Shown here in pieces: positions 24,272-33,055 of a stretch of 38,875 bases of DNA. The notes beneath the pieces are model-generated. The model was not told the origin of the DNA and did no database searches. It saw only the letters and a program-made list of their open reading frames with translations. A program made the position numbers and the translations under genes. The stretch's first letter is position 1. Every line of letters begins with the position of its first letter. This stretch comes from JAHIZC01 sp043813305. Its GTDB lineage: Bacteria > Omnitrophota > Gorgyraeia > Gygaellales > Profunditerraquicolaceae. The DNA lies in NCBI GenBank assembly GCA_043813305.1, contig JBDRLC010000032.1:1-38875 (forward strand), written 5' to 3'.

Positions 24272-25252
24272 CTATCTTTGCAGCTTTGTAAATATCATCC
24301 TGCCTGCCTGCGTCTGTAGAACTGAAGTAACCGCGACCTTTACTTCCTGGCCGATCAGTCTCCGAGCCTCTTCCACCACTACCATAGTCCCGTCGTCAAG
24401 ATAACCCACTGCTTGATTGTGCTCTTTCCCTTCCTTAATCAGTTTGATATGCATACCTTCTCCGGGAAAGACCACAGGCTTTAAGGCATTAGCAAGCTCA
24501 TTAATATTTAAAACCTTTATCCCCTGAATGCTCGCTACGCGGTTTAAATTATAATCAACCGTGAGGATCTTAGCCTCGATTAACTTGGCTAACTGTACCA
24601 ACTTGGCATCTACTTCTTTAGTCTCAGGGAAGCCTTCCTCGTGTAATGTAATATCCAGCTCTGAATCCTTCTGAATTGTATGCAGCATCTCAAGCCCCCT
24701 GCGTCCCCGTTGTCTCTTTATCGGGTCGGTTGAATCCGCGATCTGCTGTAATTCTTTTAAGACAAATTTTGGTATGACGAGCTTGCCTCCCAAAAACCTT
24801 GTTTTACAAATATCGACTATGCGGCCGTCAATAATCACGCTGGTATCAAGTAAAGTCAAATCTTCAACCTGGTCCTGCCTGCGCAATCTCACATAAGGGA
24901 TAATCACGTTAAATTCATCTTTGCCGCGTAAACCAATAACCATTCCTAAGTAACAGAATATCAAGGTAAGCGTAACCCTGATTAATTCCAGGCTCCCCGG
25001 TGCTAAAGGCGCCAGGCTAAAGGCATCAGTCACCAACTTTGCCATAATCAGGCCTAATATTAAACCAAATACTGTACTGGAGAGGCCCTTGACTGAAACC
25101 TTACGCATACCAACCTCTGCTAGAATGATTGATAAAGAGCCGACCAGGCCGATCAAAGAACCGATAAATCCCATATCCCCGATTGCTAATGTCTGATATC
25201 CGATAAGCATGCTTCCTACCACAAAAAGAATACGTACTAATAATAAATTCAT
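24272..25252 (-). CDS. YacL-like membrane protein with PIN and TRAM domains
   Basis: The 326-residue protein has four hydrophobic helices in its first 105 or so residues, a PIN nuclease-like domain (about 130-245; LLDTSVIIDGRIVDIC with acidic active-site residues, and ILTVDYNLNRVA) and a C-terminal TRAM domain (about 260-322; GYLDDGTMVVVEEARRLIG, VTSVLQTQAGRMIF). This is the architecture of Bacillus YacL, whose gene lies in the same radA-(disA)-yacL-ispD-ispF order. An RNA-related role is likely but unproven. The start overlaps the radA stop (ATGA) and is preceded by a GGGAGG Shine-Dalgarno next to the radA palindrome. Confidence 0.9.
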   Translation of the reverse strand: MNLLLVRILFVVGSMLIGYQTLAIGDMGFIGSLIGLVGSLSIILAEVGMRKVSVKGLSSTVFGLILGLIMAKLVTDAFSLAPLAPGSLELIRVTLTLIFCYLGMVIGLRGKDEFNVIIPYVRLRRQDQVEDLTLLDTSVIIDGRIVDICKTRFLGGKLVIPKFVLKELQQIADSTDPIKRQRGRRGLEMLHTIQKDSELDITLHEEGFPETKEVDAKLVQLAKLIEAKILTVDYNLNRVASIQGIKVLNINELANALKPVVFPGEGMHIKLIKEGKEHNQAVGYLDDGTMVVVEEARRLIGQEVKVAVTSVLQTQAGRMIFTKLQR

Positions 25253-26652
25253 CTGCTACCTCCCTGCCTGCCGGTAGGCAGGCTTAATGTAAGATCCAAT
25301 GCCTCTTTAAGTATGGAGACCGGAATTAATTCAATGTTGTCTTTTTTTAATTTCATGTTCTTATAATTATTTTGCGGCAATACACAGCGCTTGAATCCCA
25401 ATTTCTCTGCTTCGTTGATCCGTAAGGCTGCCTGCGATATGCTTCTGATCTCACCGGCTAAGCCTACTTCTCCCAAGACCACTGTCTCAGGGATAACCAG
25501 TTTCTCACGGAAAGCCGAGGCAGCTGCTATGCAGACCGCTAAATCCGCCGCCGGATCTTCTATCTTAATACCTCCGGCAACATTCACAAAAATATCCTCT
25601 GCGGCAAGATGCAGGCCTATGCGTTTCTCTAAGACCGCGATCAATAAAGCTAAACGATTATAATTAAAACCCTGGGCCCGACGCTGCGCGTAACCAAAGT
25701 TGGCTTTACTTACCAATGCCTGGATCTCTACTAAAAGAGGCCTGGTCCCCTCCAATATTGATACCACTACAGACCCAGAGACATCCTTCGGTCTCTCGGA
25801 AAGAAAAATCTGGGAGGGATTCTTAACTTCCACGAGGCCGTTAGAGGTCATTTCAAATACGCCGATCTCATTGGTAGAACCGAATCTATTCTTCACTGCA
25901 CGCAAAATCCGATAGATTGAGAATCGATCCCCTTCAAAATAAAGCACCGTATCTACGATATGTTCCAGGACTCTGGGCCCGGCGATTGCGCCCTCTTTAG
26001 TAACATGGCCGATAATAAAAATAGCGGTGCCTGTAGATTTAGCTAACTGAGTGAGAATCCCCGCGCACTCCCTTACCTGGCTTACGCTACCGGGTGAGGA
26101 GCTAATCGTAGGTTCGAAAATTACCTGTATCGAATCAATGATTACAACCTGCGGATTTATCTTTTTTATGTATTCAAGAATCAAAGACAAATCTGTTTGG
26201 TTAACAATGAACAACTGGGATGACTCCTTGCCTCCGGTTATACGCTTTGCCCTTAACTTTGTCTGCGTCACAGATTCCTCGCCGCTTACATAAAGAACCC
26301 TCACTTCCTGCCTGGTCAATTGATTACAGATCTGTAACGCTACTGTTGATTTTCCTACTCCGGGATCCCCTCCGATCAAAACCACTGATCCCGGCATTAC
26401 CCCTCCACCTAATACCCTGTCTAGCTCTGTAATATCGGTCTTAAAACGGTGCTCTTCTTTAACCTCGACATCCTTTAACAAGACCGGCTCATCCTTATAA
26501 AGGGATACCCGCTCTTTAATCTTTATGGAAGATGGCAGAGCAAAATCCTCCTCTGCAAAGGTATTCCAGTTATTGCAATCCGGGCACCTTCCCAGCCACT
26601 TAGGTGACTGATAACCGCAACTCTGGCAGCTGAATACTGTCTTTATCTTCAT
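25249..26652 (-). CDS. radA: DNA repair protein RadA (Sms)
   Basis: RadA is a RecA-like helicase acting on recombination branch intermediates. The 467-residue protein has an N-terminal C4 zinc finger (CQSCGYQSPKWLGRCPDC, 10-27), Walker A GGDPGVGKS (about 94-102), the RadA signature KNRFG in RAVKNRFGSTNEIG, and a C-terminal Lon-protease-like domain ending near EALDLTLS. The last ten residues (LPTGRQGGSR) are coded by a GCCTGCC/GGCAGGC palindrome and the bases after it, and look like an added tail rather than conserved sequence. It overlaps mlaD by 4 bases upstream and the yacL-like gene by 4 downstream. Confidence 0.95.
   Translation of the reverse strand: MKIKTVFSCQSCGYQSPKWLGRCPDCNNWNTFAEEDFALPSSIKIKERVSLYKDEPVLLKDVEVKEEHRFKTDITELDRVLGGGVMPGSVVLIGGDPGVGKSTVALQICNQLTRQEVRVLYVSGEESVTQTKLRAKRITGGKESSQLFIVNQTDLSLILEYIKKINPQVVIIDSIQVIFEPTISSSPGSVSQVRECAGILTQLAKSTGTAIFIIGHVTKEGAIAGPRVLEHIVDTVLYFEGDRFSIYRILRAVKNRFGSTNEIGVFEMTSNGLVEVKNPSQIFLSERPKDVSGSVVVSILEGTRPLLVEIQALVSKANFGYAQRRAQGFNYNRLALLIAVLEKRIGLHLAAEDIFVNVAGGIKIEDPAADLAVCIAAASAFREKLVIPETVVLGEVGLAGEIRSISQAALRINEAEKLGFKRCVLPQNNYKNMKLKKDNIELIPVSILKEALDLTLSLPTGRQGGSR
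25266..25283. repeat. GCCTGCC-GGTA-GGCAGGC palindrome at the end of radA
   Basis: A perfect 7-bp inverted repeat with a 4-base loop overlies the last codons of radA and gives the peptide LPTGRQG. Immediately downstream on the - strand comes GGGAGG, the ribosome-binding site of the yacL-like gene. The same 7-base arms recur in the cysS-tmk gap at 20743-20773. Confidence 0.85.
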
Positions 26653-27260
26653 TTTTCCTTAGACTTCCAGAATAACTTCCAGGGATTCCTGCGCAGATCC
26701 ATAATAAACGCCTCCAGCTCTTCATAGATCGTATCTTCATACATCAGCTTACCCAGGGTACCTTCTTTATTCTTTATTCTCTCAAGGCTCTCGGCGATAC
26801 TTTTCGCGATCCCCTTGGCTAATTTAGTCACTTCATGTATCGGCACAGGGTCCTCTCCTGTAATCTGGTCGTTTTCGTCAAGTATTACGCTATAGTCTTT
26901 ACCAGGGATAACTTCGATATACTTTTCTCCCAGAAGCCCCAGGGTATTAACCCATACCGTAGAATCAAGAGGGATCTTCACATTCCTTTTTACAGAACAG
27001 AGCACGTGCACTTTAGTCTTGCCCTCCTGGGGATCAAGCTGGAATTTGATATCCTTGACATTCCCCACATCAACACCCGCGAATCTTACCGGCGCGCCAA
27101 TCTTGACTCCGTTTATAAAATTAAAAATAAACCTTACCTGATAGTGAGCGGTCCAGGTCCTGATTCCGCCGATCGATAAAACAAATAAAGCCATGAGTAT
27201 CATGCCTACAAAGGCAAAAACCCCTACCTTCAATTCTAACCTAGTTTTTCCGAATATCAT
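26649..27260 (-). CDS. mlaD: MlaD-like MCE-domain protein
   Basis: The 203-residue protein has a single N-terminal transmembrane helix (about 11-31) and one MCE domain (about 37-115; VRFIFNFINGVKIGAPVRFAGVDVGNVKDI, LGLLGEKYIEV), then a helical tail. In the Mla phospholipid system this is the periplasmic lipid-binding hexamer attached to the MlaFE transporter. The start has GGAGG at 27266-27270, 5 bases upstream. With mlaE and mlaF it forms a compact module; MlaB and MlaC are not encoded here. An 87-base gap separates it from mlaF. Confidence 0.85.
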   Translation of the reverse strand: MIFGKTRLELKVGVFAFVGMILMALFVLSIGGIRTWTAHYQVRFIFNFINGVKIGAPVRFAGVDVGNVKDIKFQLDPQEGKTKVHVLCSVKRNVKIPLDSTVWVNTLGLLGEKYIEVIPGKDYSVILDENDQITGEDPVPIHEVTKLAKGIAKSIAESLERIKNKEGTLGKLMYEDTIYEELEAFIMDLRRNPWKLFWKSKEK

Positions 27261-27305
27261 CTTTTCCTCCGAGTTTTCTCTTAATTCTTATTTTATGGAA
27301 AACGA

Positions 27306-27345
27306 GTCCCGAATTACTTGCTATTACTTGTCGGTAACGAGGGAC
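27306..27345. repeat. Small inverted repeat between mlaF and mlaD
   Basis: GTCCC (27306-27310) and GGGAC (27341-27345) flank a 30-base loop that contains two copies of ATTACTTG (27313-27320 and 27323-27330). The hairpin would form in the leader of mlaD. It has no U-run, so it is not a typical terminator. Confidence 0.45.
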
Positions 27346-27347
27346 AA

Positions 27348-28109
27348 TCATCTAAATCTTTCTAAGGTTTCTGTTATCGGCCCTTTTGCCAATCCGTTAA
27401 TAAACTGGTGCACCACCGGATGATTAGTGCTCTGAATCTGATCGGAAGTGCCTTCGGCAATTATCTTTCCTTGATACATCATCGCAATCTTATCTGCTAT
27501 TTTGTAAGCACTGACCATATCGTGCGTAACTACGACCGAGGTAACCTTTAATTTATCGTGAAGCGTTCTGATCAATCCATTGATCGCATCTGCGGTTATC
27601 GGATCGATTCCGGTTGTCGGTTCATCATAAAGTATAATCTCAGGCTTGATGCATATGGCGCGGGCCAAAGCTACGCGCTTCTTCATTCCCCCGCTTAACT
27701 CCGCGGGCATCAGATTACCCACGCCGCACAAGCCTACCTGACAAAGCGATTCCTCGACTCTTTCTAATAATTCCCTCTGAGCGATCTTTGTATGTTCAAT
27801 CAGACTAAAACCCACATTTTCTGCTACGGTCATAGAATCAAATAGTGCGCCACCCTGAAAAACCATGCTGATCTTGAGGCGCAATGCATCCAATTCCTTC
27901 GCCTTTAAGGTTGTGATATCTTTATTATCGACAAATACCTTTCCGCTATCGGGCATTAGTAAACCCACGATGTGTTTTAGAAGAACGGACTTTCCGCAAC
28001 CGGAACGTCCGATAATCACGCAGGTAGTACCCGTCTCTATCTTAAGGCTCAAGTCAGCTAGAACCTTGTGGCTTTCAAAAGATTTATTTACCCCTACTAT
28101 GTCTATCAT
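27348..28109 (-). CDS. mlaF: MlaF-like phospholipid ABC transporter ATPase
   Basis: The 253-residue ABC ATPase shows Walker A GRSGCGKS (34-41), Q-loop VFQGGALFDSMTV (83-95), signature LSGGMKKR (138-145), Walker B IILYDEP (158-164) with GIDP, and the H-loop VVTHD. The sequence around the Q-loop and signature is typical of MlaF/Ttg2A. It lies 6 bases downstream of mlaE and pairs with it as the inner-membrane transporter for phospholipid movement between the membranes. Confidence 0.9.
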   Translation of the reverse strand: MIDIVGVNKSFESHKVLADLSLKIETGTTCVIIGRSGCGKSVLLKHIVGLLMPDSGKVFVDNKDITTLKAKELDALRLKISMVFQGGALFDSMTVAENVGFSLIEHTKIAQRELLERVEESLCQVGLCGVGNLMPAELSGGMKKRVALARAICIKPEIILYDEPTTGIDPITADAINGLIRTLHDKLKVTSVVVTHDMVSAYKIADKIAMMYQGKIIAEGTSDQIQSTNHPVVHQFINGLAKGPITETLERFR

Positions 28110-28115
28110 TTTAAT

Positions 28116-28901
28116 TTACGGAAATATAAAATAAAATATCGAGGTAAAAAAGCAGTCGGCAATAATAATCATCATAAATGTCAGTACTACCGAACGCGTA
28201 GTAGCCCTTCCTACGCCCTCTGCTCCACCCTCTACATTAAATGCCTCATAGCAACTGATGATCGCAATGATCATCCCGAAGAAAATAGTCTTAAAGAGTC
28301 CGGTAAACAGGTCTTTATAGAGCAGAGAATCAAAAGTAATGTGTAGATACATGCTAGATGAAATCCCTAGTTTATGTACACAGATCAAGTAACTGCCGAA
28401 TATCCCCACGACATTAGCATACATCGTCAATATCGGTAGCACAAACATCAGTGCTAAGAAGCGCGGAACAACCAGATACTTTATCGGGTTCGTCGCCAGG
28501 GTCTCCAGAGCGTCTATCTGCTCGGTAACCTGCATCGAACCAAGCTCTGCGGTAATCGAAGCACCCACTCTACCGGCAACTACCAATGCGGTAATTACTG
28601 GGGCTAGCTCCCTAACTAAAGCCAACGCAACTAAACTGGCGATATACATCTCAGAACCCATGCGCTGCATAAAGTACGCTGTCTGAAGCGCAAAAATAAA
28701 ACCGATAAATAAAGCTACACTTGAAACAATCGGAAAGCTGTCGTAACCGGCTTTCTTCGCCTGCTCGATTATGCGGTCCTTCTGAAAAGGAGGCCGGAAT
28801 ATAAAATAAACTGTCTGGAAGGTTAAATTCGCCAAGCCTCCCAGAAAATACATCGCGGCAAATAACCGATGACCTAAAGTTACGAAAAATTGGCTGATCA
28901 T
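28116..28901 (-). CDS. mlaE: MlaE-like phospholipid ABC transporter permease
   Basis: The 261-residue permease has about five hydrophobic helices and the MlaE signature ELGSMQVTEQIDALETLATNPIKYLVVPR (about 115-143). It forms the membrane core of the MlaFEDB-type complex. Its ATG overlaps the last base of the clpC stop, so the Mla module is coupled to the clpC transcript; in Firmicutes the gene after clpC is radA, so the module appears inserted into an old gene order. Confidence 0.9.
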   Translation of the reverse strand: MISQFFVTLGHRLFAAMYFLGGLANLTFQTVYFIFRPPFQKDRIIEQAKKAGYDSFPIVSSVALFIGFIFALQTAYFMQRMGSEMYIASLVALALVRELAPVITALVVAGRVGASITAELGSMQVTEQIDALETLATNPIKYLVVPRFLALMFVLPILTMYANVVGIFGSYLICVHKLGISSSMYLHITFDSLLYKDLFTGLFKTIFFGMIIAIISCYEAFNVEGGAEGVGRATTRSVVLTFMMIIIADCFFTSIFYFIFP

Positions 28902-31321
28902 TATTGAAAAACTAACTCCTGATTTTTACGTGTTACCTTAGCCTTAGAGCCTTCTTTAAAGTTCTTGGAGATTATCTCGGAGGCCAGAGGGTCCTCCAGG
29001 AATCTCTGTATGGTCCGCTTTAATGGCCTTGCCCCGAATACAGGATCAAAACCTTTCTCGATCAATAATTCTTTAGCATCTTGGGTAACTTCTAAGGTGA
29101 TGCCCTGTTCTTTGAGCCTCTCCTCTACGAAACCGATCTCAATATTCACGATCTTTTGGAGATCTTCCTTTGCCAGTTGACGAAAAACTACAATATCATC
29201 TATACGGTTTAAGAACTCCGGCTTAAAAGTATGCTTTACCTGCTCGAGCAATTTCTCCTTCATCTCCTGATAGCCGACTTCTTCCTTCTGGGTCTTAAAA
29301 CCGAGTGAACCGGTCTTACGGATCAATTCTGCCCCGACGTTAGAGGTCATGATTATAACCGTATTCCTGAAATCTACCTTTCTGCCGAAACTATCAGTTA
29401 ACCTGCCATCCTCAAACATCTGAAGTAATAAATTAAATACATCCGGATGCGCCTTCTCGATTTCATCTAAGAGTATAACTGCATATGGCCTTCGTCTTAC
29501 TCTCTCGGTAAGCTGCCCGCCCTCTTCATAACCCACATACCCAGGAGGTGCACCGATTAGACGCGAAACATTAAACTTCTCCATATATTCGGACATATCC
29601 AATTGCAGGAGTGCTTCCTCGTTGCCGAACATAAAGTCAGCTAATGCCCTGGCGAGCAGTGACTTTCCTACACCTGTAGGACCTAAAAAGATAAACGACC
29701 CGATAGGCCTTTTCGGATCTTTTATGCCGGCTCGCGAACGTCTGACTGCCTGGGCAATTGCCTTGATCGCCTCATCCTGACCTATTACGCGCTTATGCAG
29801 CTCCTCTTCTATCCTGAGCAGCTTATCACCCTCTTTTTGCTCCAATCTGAATATCGGTATCCCCGTCCATTGCGAAACCATCTTAGCGATATCCTCTTCA
29901 TTCACTTCCGGACGCATCTTATCTTTTGCCACAGACCACTGTGCGTTCAATTTTTCCAATTCTCCCCGCGCCTGTCTCTCCTGATCTCTTAATGAGGCGG
30001 CTTTCTCAAAATTTTGACTCTTGATATAGGACTCTTTTTCTTTGCGTAATGATTCTACCTTTTCTTCTAACTTTTTTATTTCCGGAGGCACAACCAAAAC
30101 ATTAAGCCTTGCCCGGGAACCAGTCTCATCGATCAGATCAATCGCCTTATCCGGCAGAAATCTACCTGAGATGTACCGGTCAGATAACTTTGCCGCTGCT
30201 TCCAGCGCATCGTCACGAAAAGTGACCCGGTGATGCGCTTCATACCTATCCCTTAATCCCTTTAGTATCTCAACAGTCTGAGGTACGGTCGGAGGTTCGA
30301 CCATGATCGTCTGGAATCTCCTCTCTAAGGCAGCATCCTTCTCGATGTGTTTCCTGAACTCATCGAAAGTGGTAGCGCCGATACACTGCATCTCACCGCG
30401 TGAAAGAGCAGGTTTTAAAATATTCGAAGCATCAATCGCGCCTTCTGCAGCTCCCGCGCCTACCAAGGTATGCAGCTCATCGATAAATATGATTACGTCC
30501 TGAGAGCGTTTTATCTCCTCCATTACTGCTTTAATCCTCTCCTCAAACTGTCCGCGGTATTTGGTTCCCGCAACCATCAAAGCCAAATCCAGCACGATCA
30601 TGCGTTTGTTACGCAGCACTTCCGGAACATTACCGGCAATGATTGCCTGAGCCAGGCCTTCAACTATTGCTGTCTTTCCCACTCCTGCTTCACCCAAAAG
30701 CACCGGATTATTCTTTGTGCGCCGGCTTAAGATCTGAATCACTCTCTCTATCTCCTGATGCCGGTTGATTACCGGATCAAGCTTATTCTCTTTTGCTAAA
30801 GCAGTGAGGTCGCGGCCAAAAGCATCCAAAGCAGGGGTTTTACTCTTTGCCTGTTGAGCACCACCCTTGCCAATACCGGGAAGCGCAGAACCTAGGAGTT
30901 CCATCACTTCATTCCTTACTTTATTTAAATCCATTCCCAGATTTAATAAAACCTGGGATGCGATACCCTCGCCTTCACGAATCAAACCGAGCAATAAATG
31001 TTCTGTGCCGATATAGTTGTGTCCTAAAGAGCGCGCCTCCTCCGCTGACAACTCTAAAGCCTTCTTTGCCCGTGGTGTAAAGGGAATATCTCCGATTATT
31101 TGAGTACTCGGACCGGGCTGGACTAATTTTTCGATCTCCAGGCGGATATTTTGTAAAGAAATTCCTATCTTCTGTAATACGGCAGCAGCTACACCTTCCC
31201 CTTCACGGATCAAACCCAATAATATGTGTTCTGTGCCGATATAATCATGGTTAAAACGCCTTGCTTCTTCTTTTGCTAAAATAATTACTTTCCTTGCCCT
31301 CTCGGTGAACCGATTAAACAT
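28901..31321 (-). CDS. clpC: ClpC AAA+ unfoldase of the ClpCP protease
   Basis: The 806-residue protein has two Clp N-terminal repeats (about 4-65 and 80-142, each with YIGTEHxLLGLIREGEG), AAA module 1 with Walker A GEAGVGKT (210-217), a middle UVR-like coiled coil (about 415-455) that marks ClpC rather than ClpA or ClpB, and AAA module 2 with GPTGVGKS. The start has a strong AGGAGG (31330-31335), 8 bases from the ATG. It directly follows mcsB. In Firmicutes, ClpC recognises phosphoarginine-tagged substrates made by McsB through its N-domain. No CIRCE element is seen upstream; ClpP is not in the window. Confidence 0.95.
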   Translation of the reverse strand: MFNRFTERARKVIILAKEEARRFNHDYIGTEHILLGLIREGEGVAAAVLQKIGISLQNIRLEIEKLVQPGPSTQIIGDIPFTPRAKKALELSAEEARSLGHNYIGTEHLLLGLIREGEGIASQVLLNLGMDLNKVRNEVMELLGSALPGIGKGGAQQAKSKTPALDAFGRDLTALAKENKLDPVINRHQEIERVIQILSRRTKNNPVLLGEAGVGKTAIVEGLAQAIIAGNVPEVLRNKRMIVLDLALMVAGTKYRGQFEERIKAVMEEIKRSQDVIIFIDELHTLVGAGAAEGAIDASNILKPALSRGEMQCIGATTFDEFRKHIEKDAALERRFQTIMVEPPTVPQTVEILKGLRDRYEAHHRVTFRDDALEAAAKLSDRYISGRFLPDKAIDLIDETGSRARLNVLVVPPEIKKLEEKVESLRKEKESYIKSQNFEKAASLRDQERQARGELEKLNAQWSVAKDKMRPEVNEEDIAKMVSQWTGIPIFRLEQKEGDKLLRIEEELHKRVIGQDEAIKAIAQAVRRSRAGIKDPKRPIGSFIFLGPTGVGKSLLARALADFMFGNEEALLQLDMSEYMEKFNVSRLIGAPPGYVGYEEGGQLTERVRRRPYAVILLDEIEKAHPDVFNLLLQMFEDGRLTDSFGRKVDFRNTVIIMTSNVGAELIRKTGSLGFKTQKEEVGYQEMKEKLLEQVKHTFKPEFLNRIDDIVVFRQLAKEDLQKIVNIEIGFVEERLKEQGITLEVTQDAKELLIEKGFDPVFGARPLKRTIQRFLEDPLASEIISKNFKEGSKAKVTRKNQELVFQ

Positions 31322-31337
31322 CGCTTTCTCCTCCTGA

Positions 31338-32387
31338 CTATATTTTTATTCTGCTTCTGATTAACTCCGCTCGCTTCGCATCTCTTTCATTAGCCGAAAG
31401 CTTTTTGTTCTCTATTTTTTGTAAATGCGCAGGCTGGGTAATAACGAACAATTCATTTATTGTCTGCCGGTTAATATCTTTAACCATCCCCAGGTCGACT
31501 CCTAATCTTACCATCGATAGCAATTCAGTTGTCTCCTGGCTGGTTATAATATGGGCGCTTTTTAAGATACCCAGGCTCCGGTAAACCCTATCTTCCAGTA
31601 ATGATCTATTTCTCGAAAGCATTAACTCCCTTGCCTGTTTCTCTTGTTCGATTATCTGCCTGATCAGGCCATTGATGTTATTAATGATCTCTTCTTCGCT
31701 AATCCCCAAAGATACCTGATTGGAGATCTGAAAGAAGTTGCCGGTTGCCTGCGTCCCTTCGCCGTATAAACCGCGGGTGGTAAAACTCAGTTTAGAGATC
31801 GCCGCTAATACCCGGTCAATTGAACGCGTCATCACTAAAGCCGGTAGATGCAGCATTACTGAACCGCGCATAGCTGTGCCTGCGTTAGTGGGGCAAGCTG
31901 TGAGATATCCCCAATCGCTAGAATAAGCAATTGATAGCTCCTTAGTCAGAGATTCATCAATCCGGTTGATAATATTCCAGGCCTCGAATAGATTAAATCC
32001 GGACTGCATCACTTGGATCCGCATATGATCCTCTTCATTGATCATAATCGCAACTATCTCTTCCTCCTCAATCACAACTGCTTTGTAATCCGTCCTTTGA
32101 GTGTGTTCAAATGACATCAGGTGCCTCTCCACTAATAGCTGCTTATCCACACTATCTATCTGTGCTAATTTAAACACAGTCGCTTTCTTTAGGTAATCAA
32201 CTTTCTTTAAAGATTCTTCGACTGCCTTTAAAGCATCTTCACTTTGTTTCTTATTCGCCCAATGCGGAAAAGGGAGCTTATTCAGGTTCCTCGCCAAACG
32301 TAAACGGGTAGAAATCACAATATCCGAATTAGGGCCTGTACCCTTCAGCCATTCACTGGCATGCTTCAGGAGATCGTCGACTTTCAT
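31338..32387 (-). CDS. mcsB: Protein-arginine kinase McsB
   Basis: The 349-residue protein is an ATP:guanido phosphotransferase-family kinase that phosphorylates arginines on proteins, marking them for ClpCP. Visible motifs are VISTRLRLARNL (24-35), FEHTQRTDYK, IMINEEDHMRIQVMQSGF (the carboxylate-containing catalytic loop), LTACPTNAGTAMRGSVMLHLP with the conserved active-site cysteine, and FTTRGLYGEGT. The C-terminal RDAKRA (335-340) matches the RDxxRA phosphoarginine-binding switch of Bacillus McsB, which separates it from creatine or arginine kinases. It lies 39 bases after mcsA and 16 before clpC. Confidence 0.94.
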   Translation of the reverse strand: MKVDDLLKHASEWLKGTGPNSDIVISTRLRLARNLNKLPFPHWANKKQSEDALKAVEESLKKVDYLKKATVFKLAQIDSVDKQLLVERHLMSFEHTQRTDYKAVVIEEEEIVAIMINEEDHMRIQVMQSGFNLFEAWNIINRIDESLTKELSIAYSSDWGYLTACPTNAGTAMRGSVMLHLPALVMTRSIDRVLAAISKLSFTTRGLYGEGTQATGNFFQISNQVSLGISEEEIINNINGLIRQIIEQEKQARELMLSRNRSLLEDRVYRSLGILKSAHIITSQETTELLSMVRLGVDLGMVKDINRQTINELFVITQPAHLQKIENKKLSANERDAKRAELIRSRIKI

Positions 32388-32426
32388 CTTTAGCCACCTT
32401 CTGATTAATTATTTTTTAATCTCAGA

Positions 32427-32921
32427 TTATTTTTTCTCTATTGCCTTTATCTGATCGCGAATCTTGGCTGCCTCTTCAAAATCCTCTGTTTCGATTGCTC
32501 GCTGTAATTTGTTGCGTAACTCCCCTAAATCCGGCTTCTTATTGGAAACCCTGCCTACTGCCTTAACAACCGGGGCCTTACCAATATGCTGAGATGAACC
32601 ATGGATTCTCTTTAATAAGGGGGCAAGATACTTTTTAAAAGCGCCGTAGCATTCACCGCAACCAAGTCTGCCGATCTTCTTAAAATCTGTATAAGTGAGG
32701 CCGCAATTCGGACACTTAGGGACTGCACTCTCTGCCTCTTTAGCAACCTTATCAAAATCAACCATCCCGGCTAAAAGATCGCTTAAGCCGAATTGCTGCT
32801 CCATCTGAGCACTCTTTTGACGTGCGCACTCTTCGCATAGATGCAGTTCGTTCATCTGGTTATCGATGATTTCCGTAAGATGAACGGTTGCCGGATTTTT
32901 TGCACAGATGTCACATAGCAT
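32427..32921 (-). CDS. mcsA: McsA zinc-finger activator of McsB
   Basis: The 164-residue protein has paired CxxC zinc fingers (C3/C6 with C29/C32, and C70/C73 with C88/C91) and a C-terminal UVR motif (about 128-164; LRNKLQRAIETEDFEEAAKIRDQIKAIE). In Firmicutes McsA activates the arginine kinase and bridges to ClpC. AAGGAG lies 5 bases before the ATG. In Bacillus the operon begins with the repressor gene ctsR; no such gene is present here, so regulation must differ. Confidence 0.92.
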   Translation of the reverse strand: MLCDICAKNPATVHLTEIIDNQMNELHLCEECARQKSAQMEQQFGLSDLLAGMVDFDKVAKEAESAVPKCPNCGLTYTDFKKIGRLGCGECYGAFKKYLAPLLKRIHGSSQHIGKAPVVKAVGRVSNKKPDLGELRNKLQRAIETEDFEEAAKIRDQIKAIEKK

Positions 32922-32981
32922 CGTTACTCCTTGTAATAAATATTGGGCTAAGTTATTGGCTTAAGGTTAAGATGCCAGTCT

Positions 32982-33030
32982 AGTTATTAGGTTAGGTAGT
33001 TAGTGTTTTACACTTAACCCTAACCTAACT
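32982..33030. repeat. Hairpin of TTAGG/CCTAA-rich repeats between ilvE and mcsA
   Basis: The left arm (32982-33006, containing AGTTATTAGGTTAGG) and the right arm (33010-33030, ACACTTAACCCTAACCTAACT) are imperfect inverted copies around a 3-base centre. Another CCCTAACCTA copy at 33049-33058 includes the ilvE stop codon. The 134-base gap otherwise holds only the mcsA ribosome-binding site. No T-run follows, so the role as terminator is doubtful. Confidence 0.6.
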
Positions 33031-33055
33031 ACCATACCGGCTTCCTTACCCTAAC

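Noticed and set aside
24295..24315. Tandem CCTGC run near the end of the yacL-like gene as another repeat insertion
   Set aside because: The bases encode the conserved TRAM-domain residues (QTQAGRMIF), so this is ordinary coding sequence.
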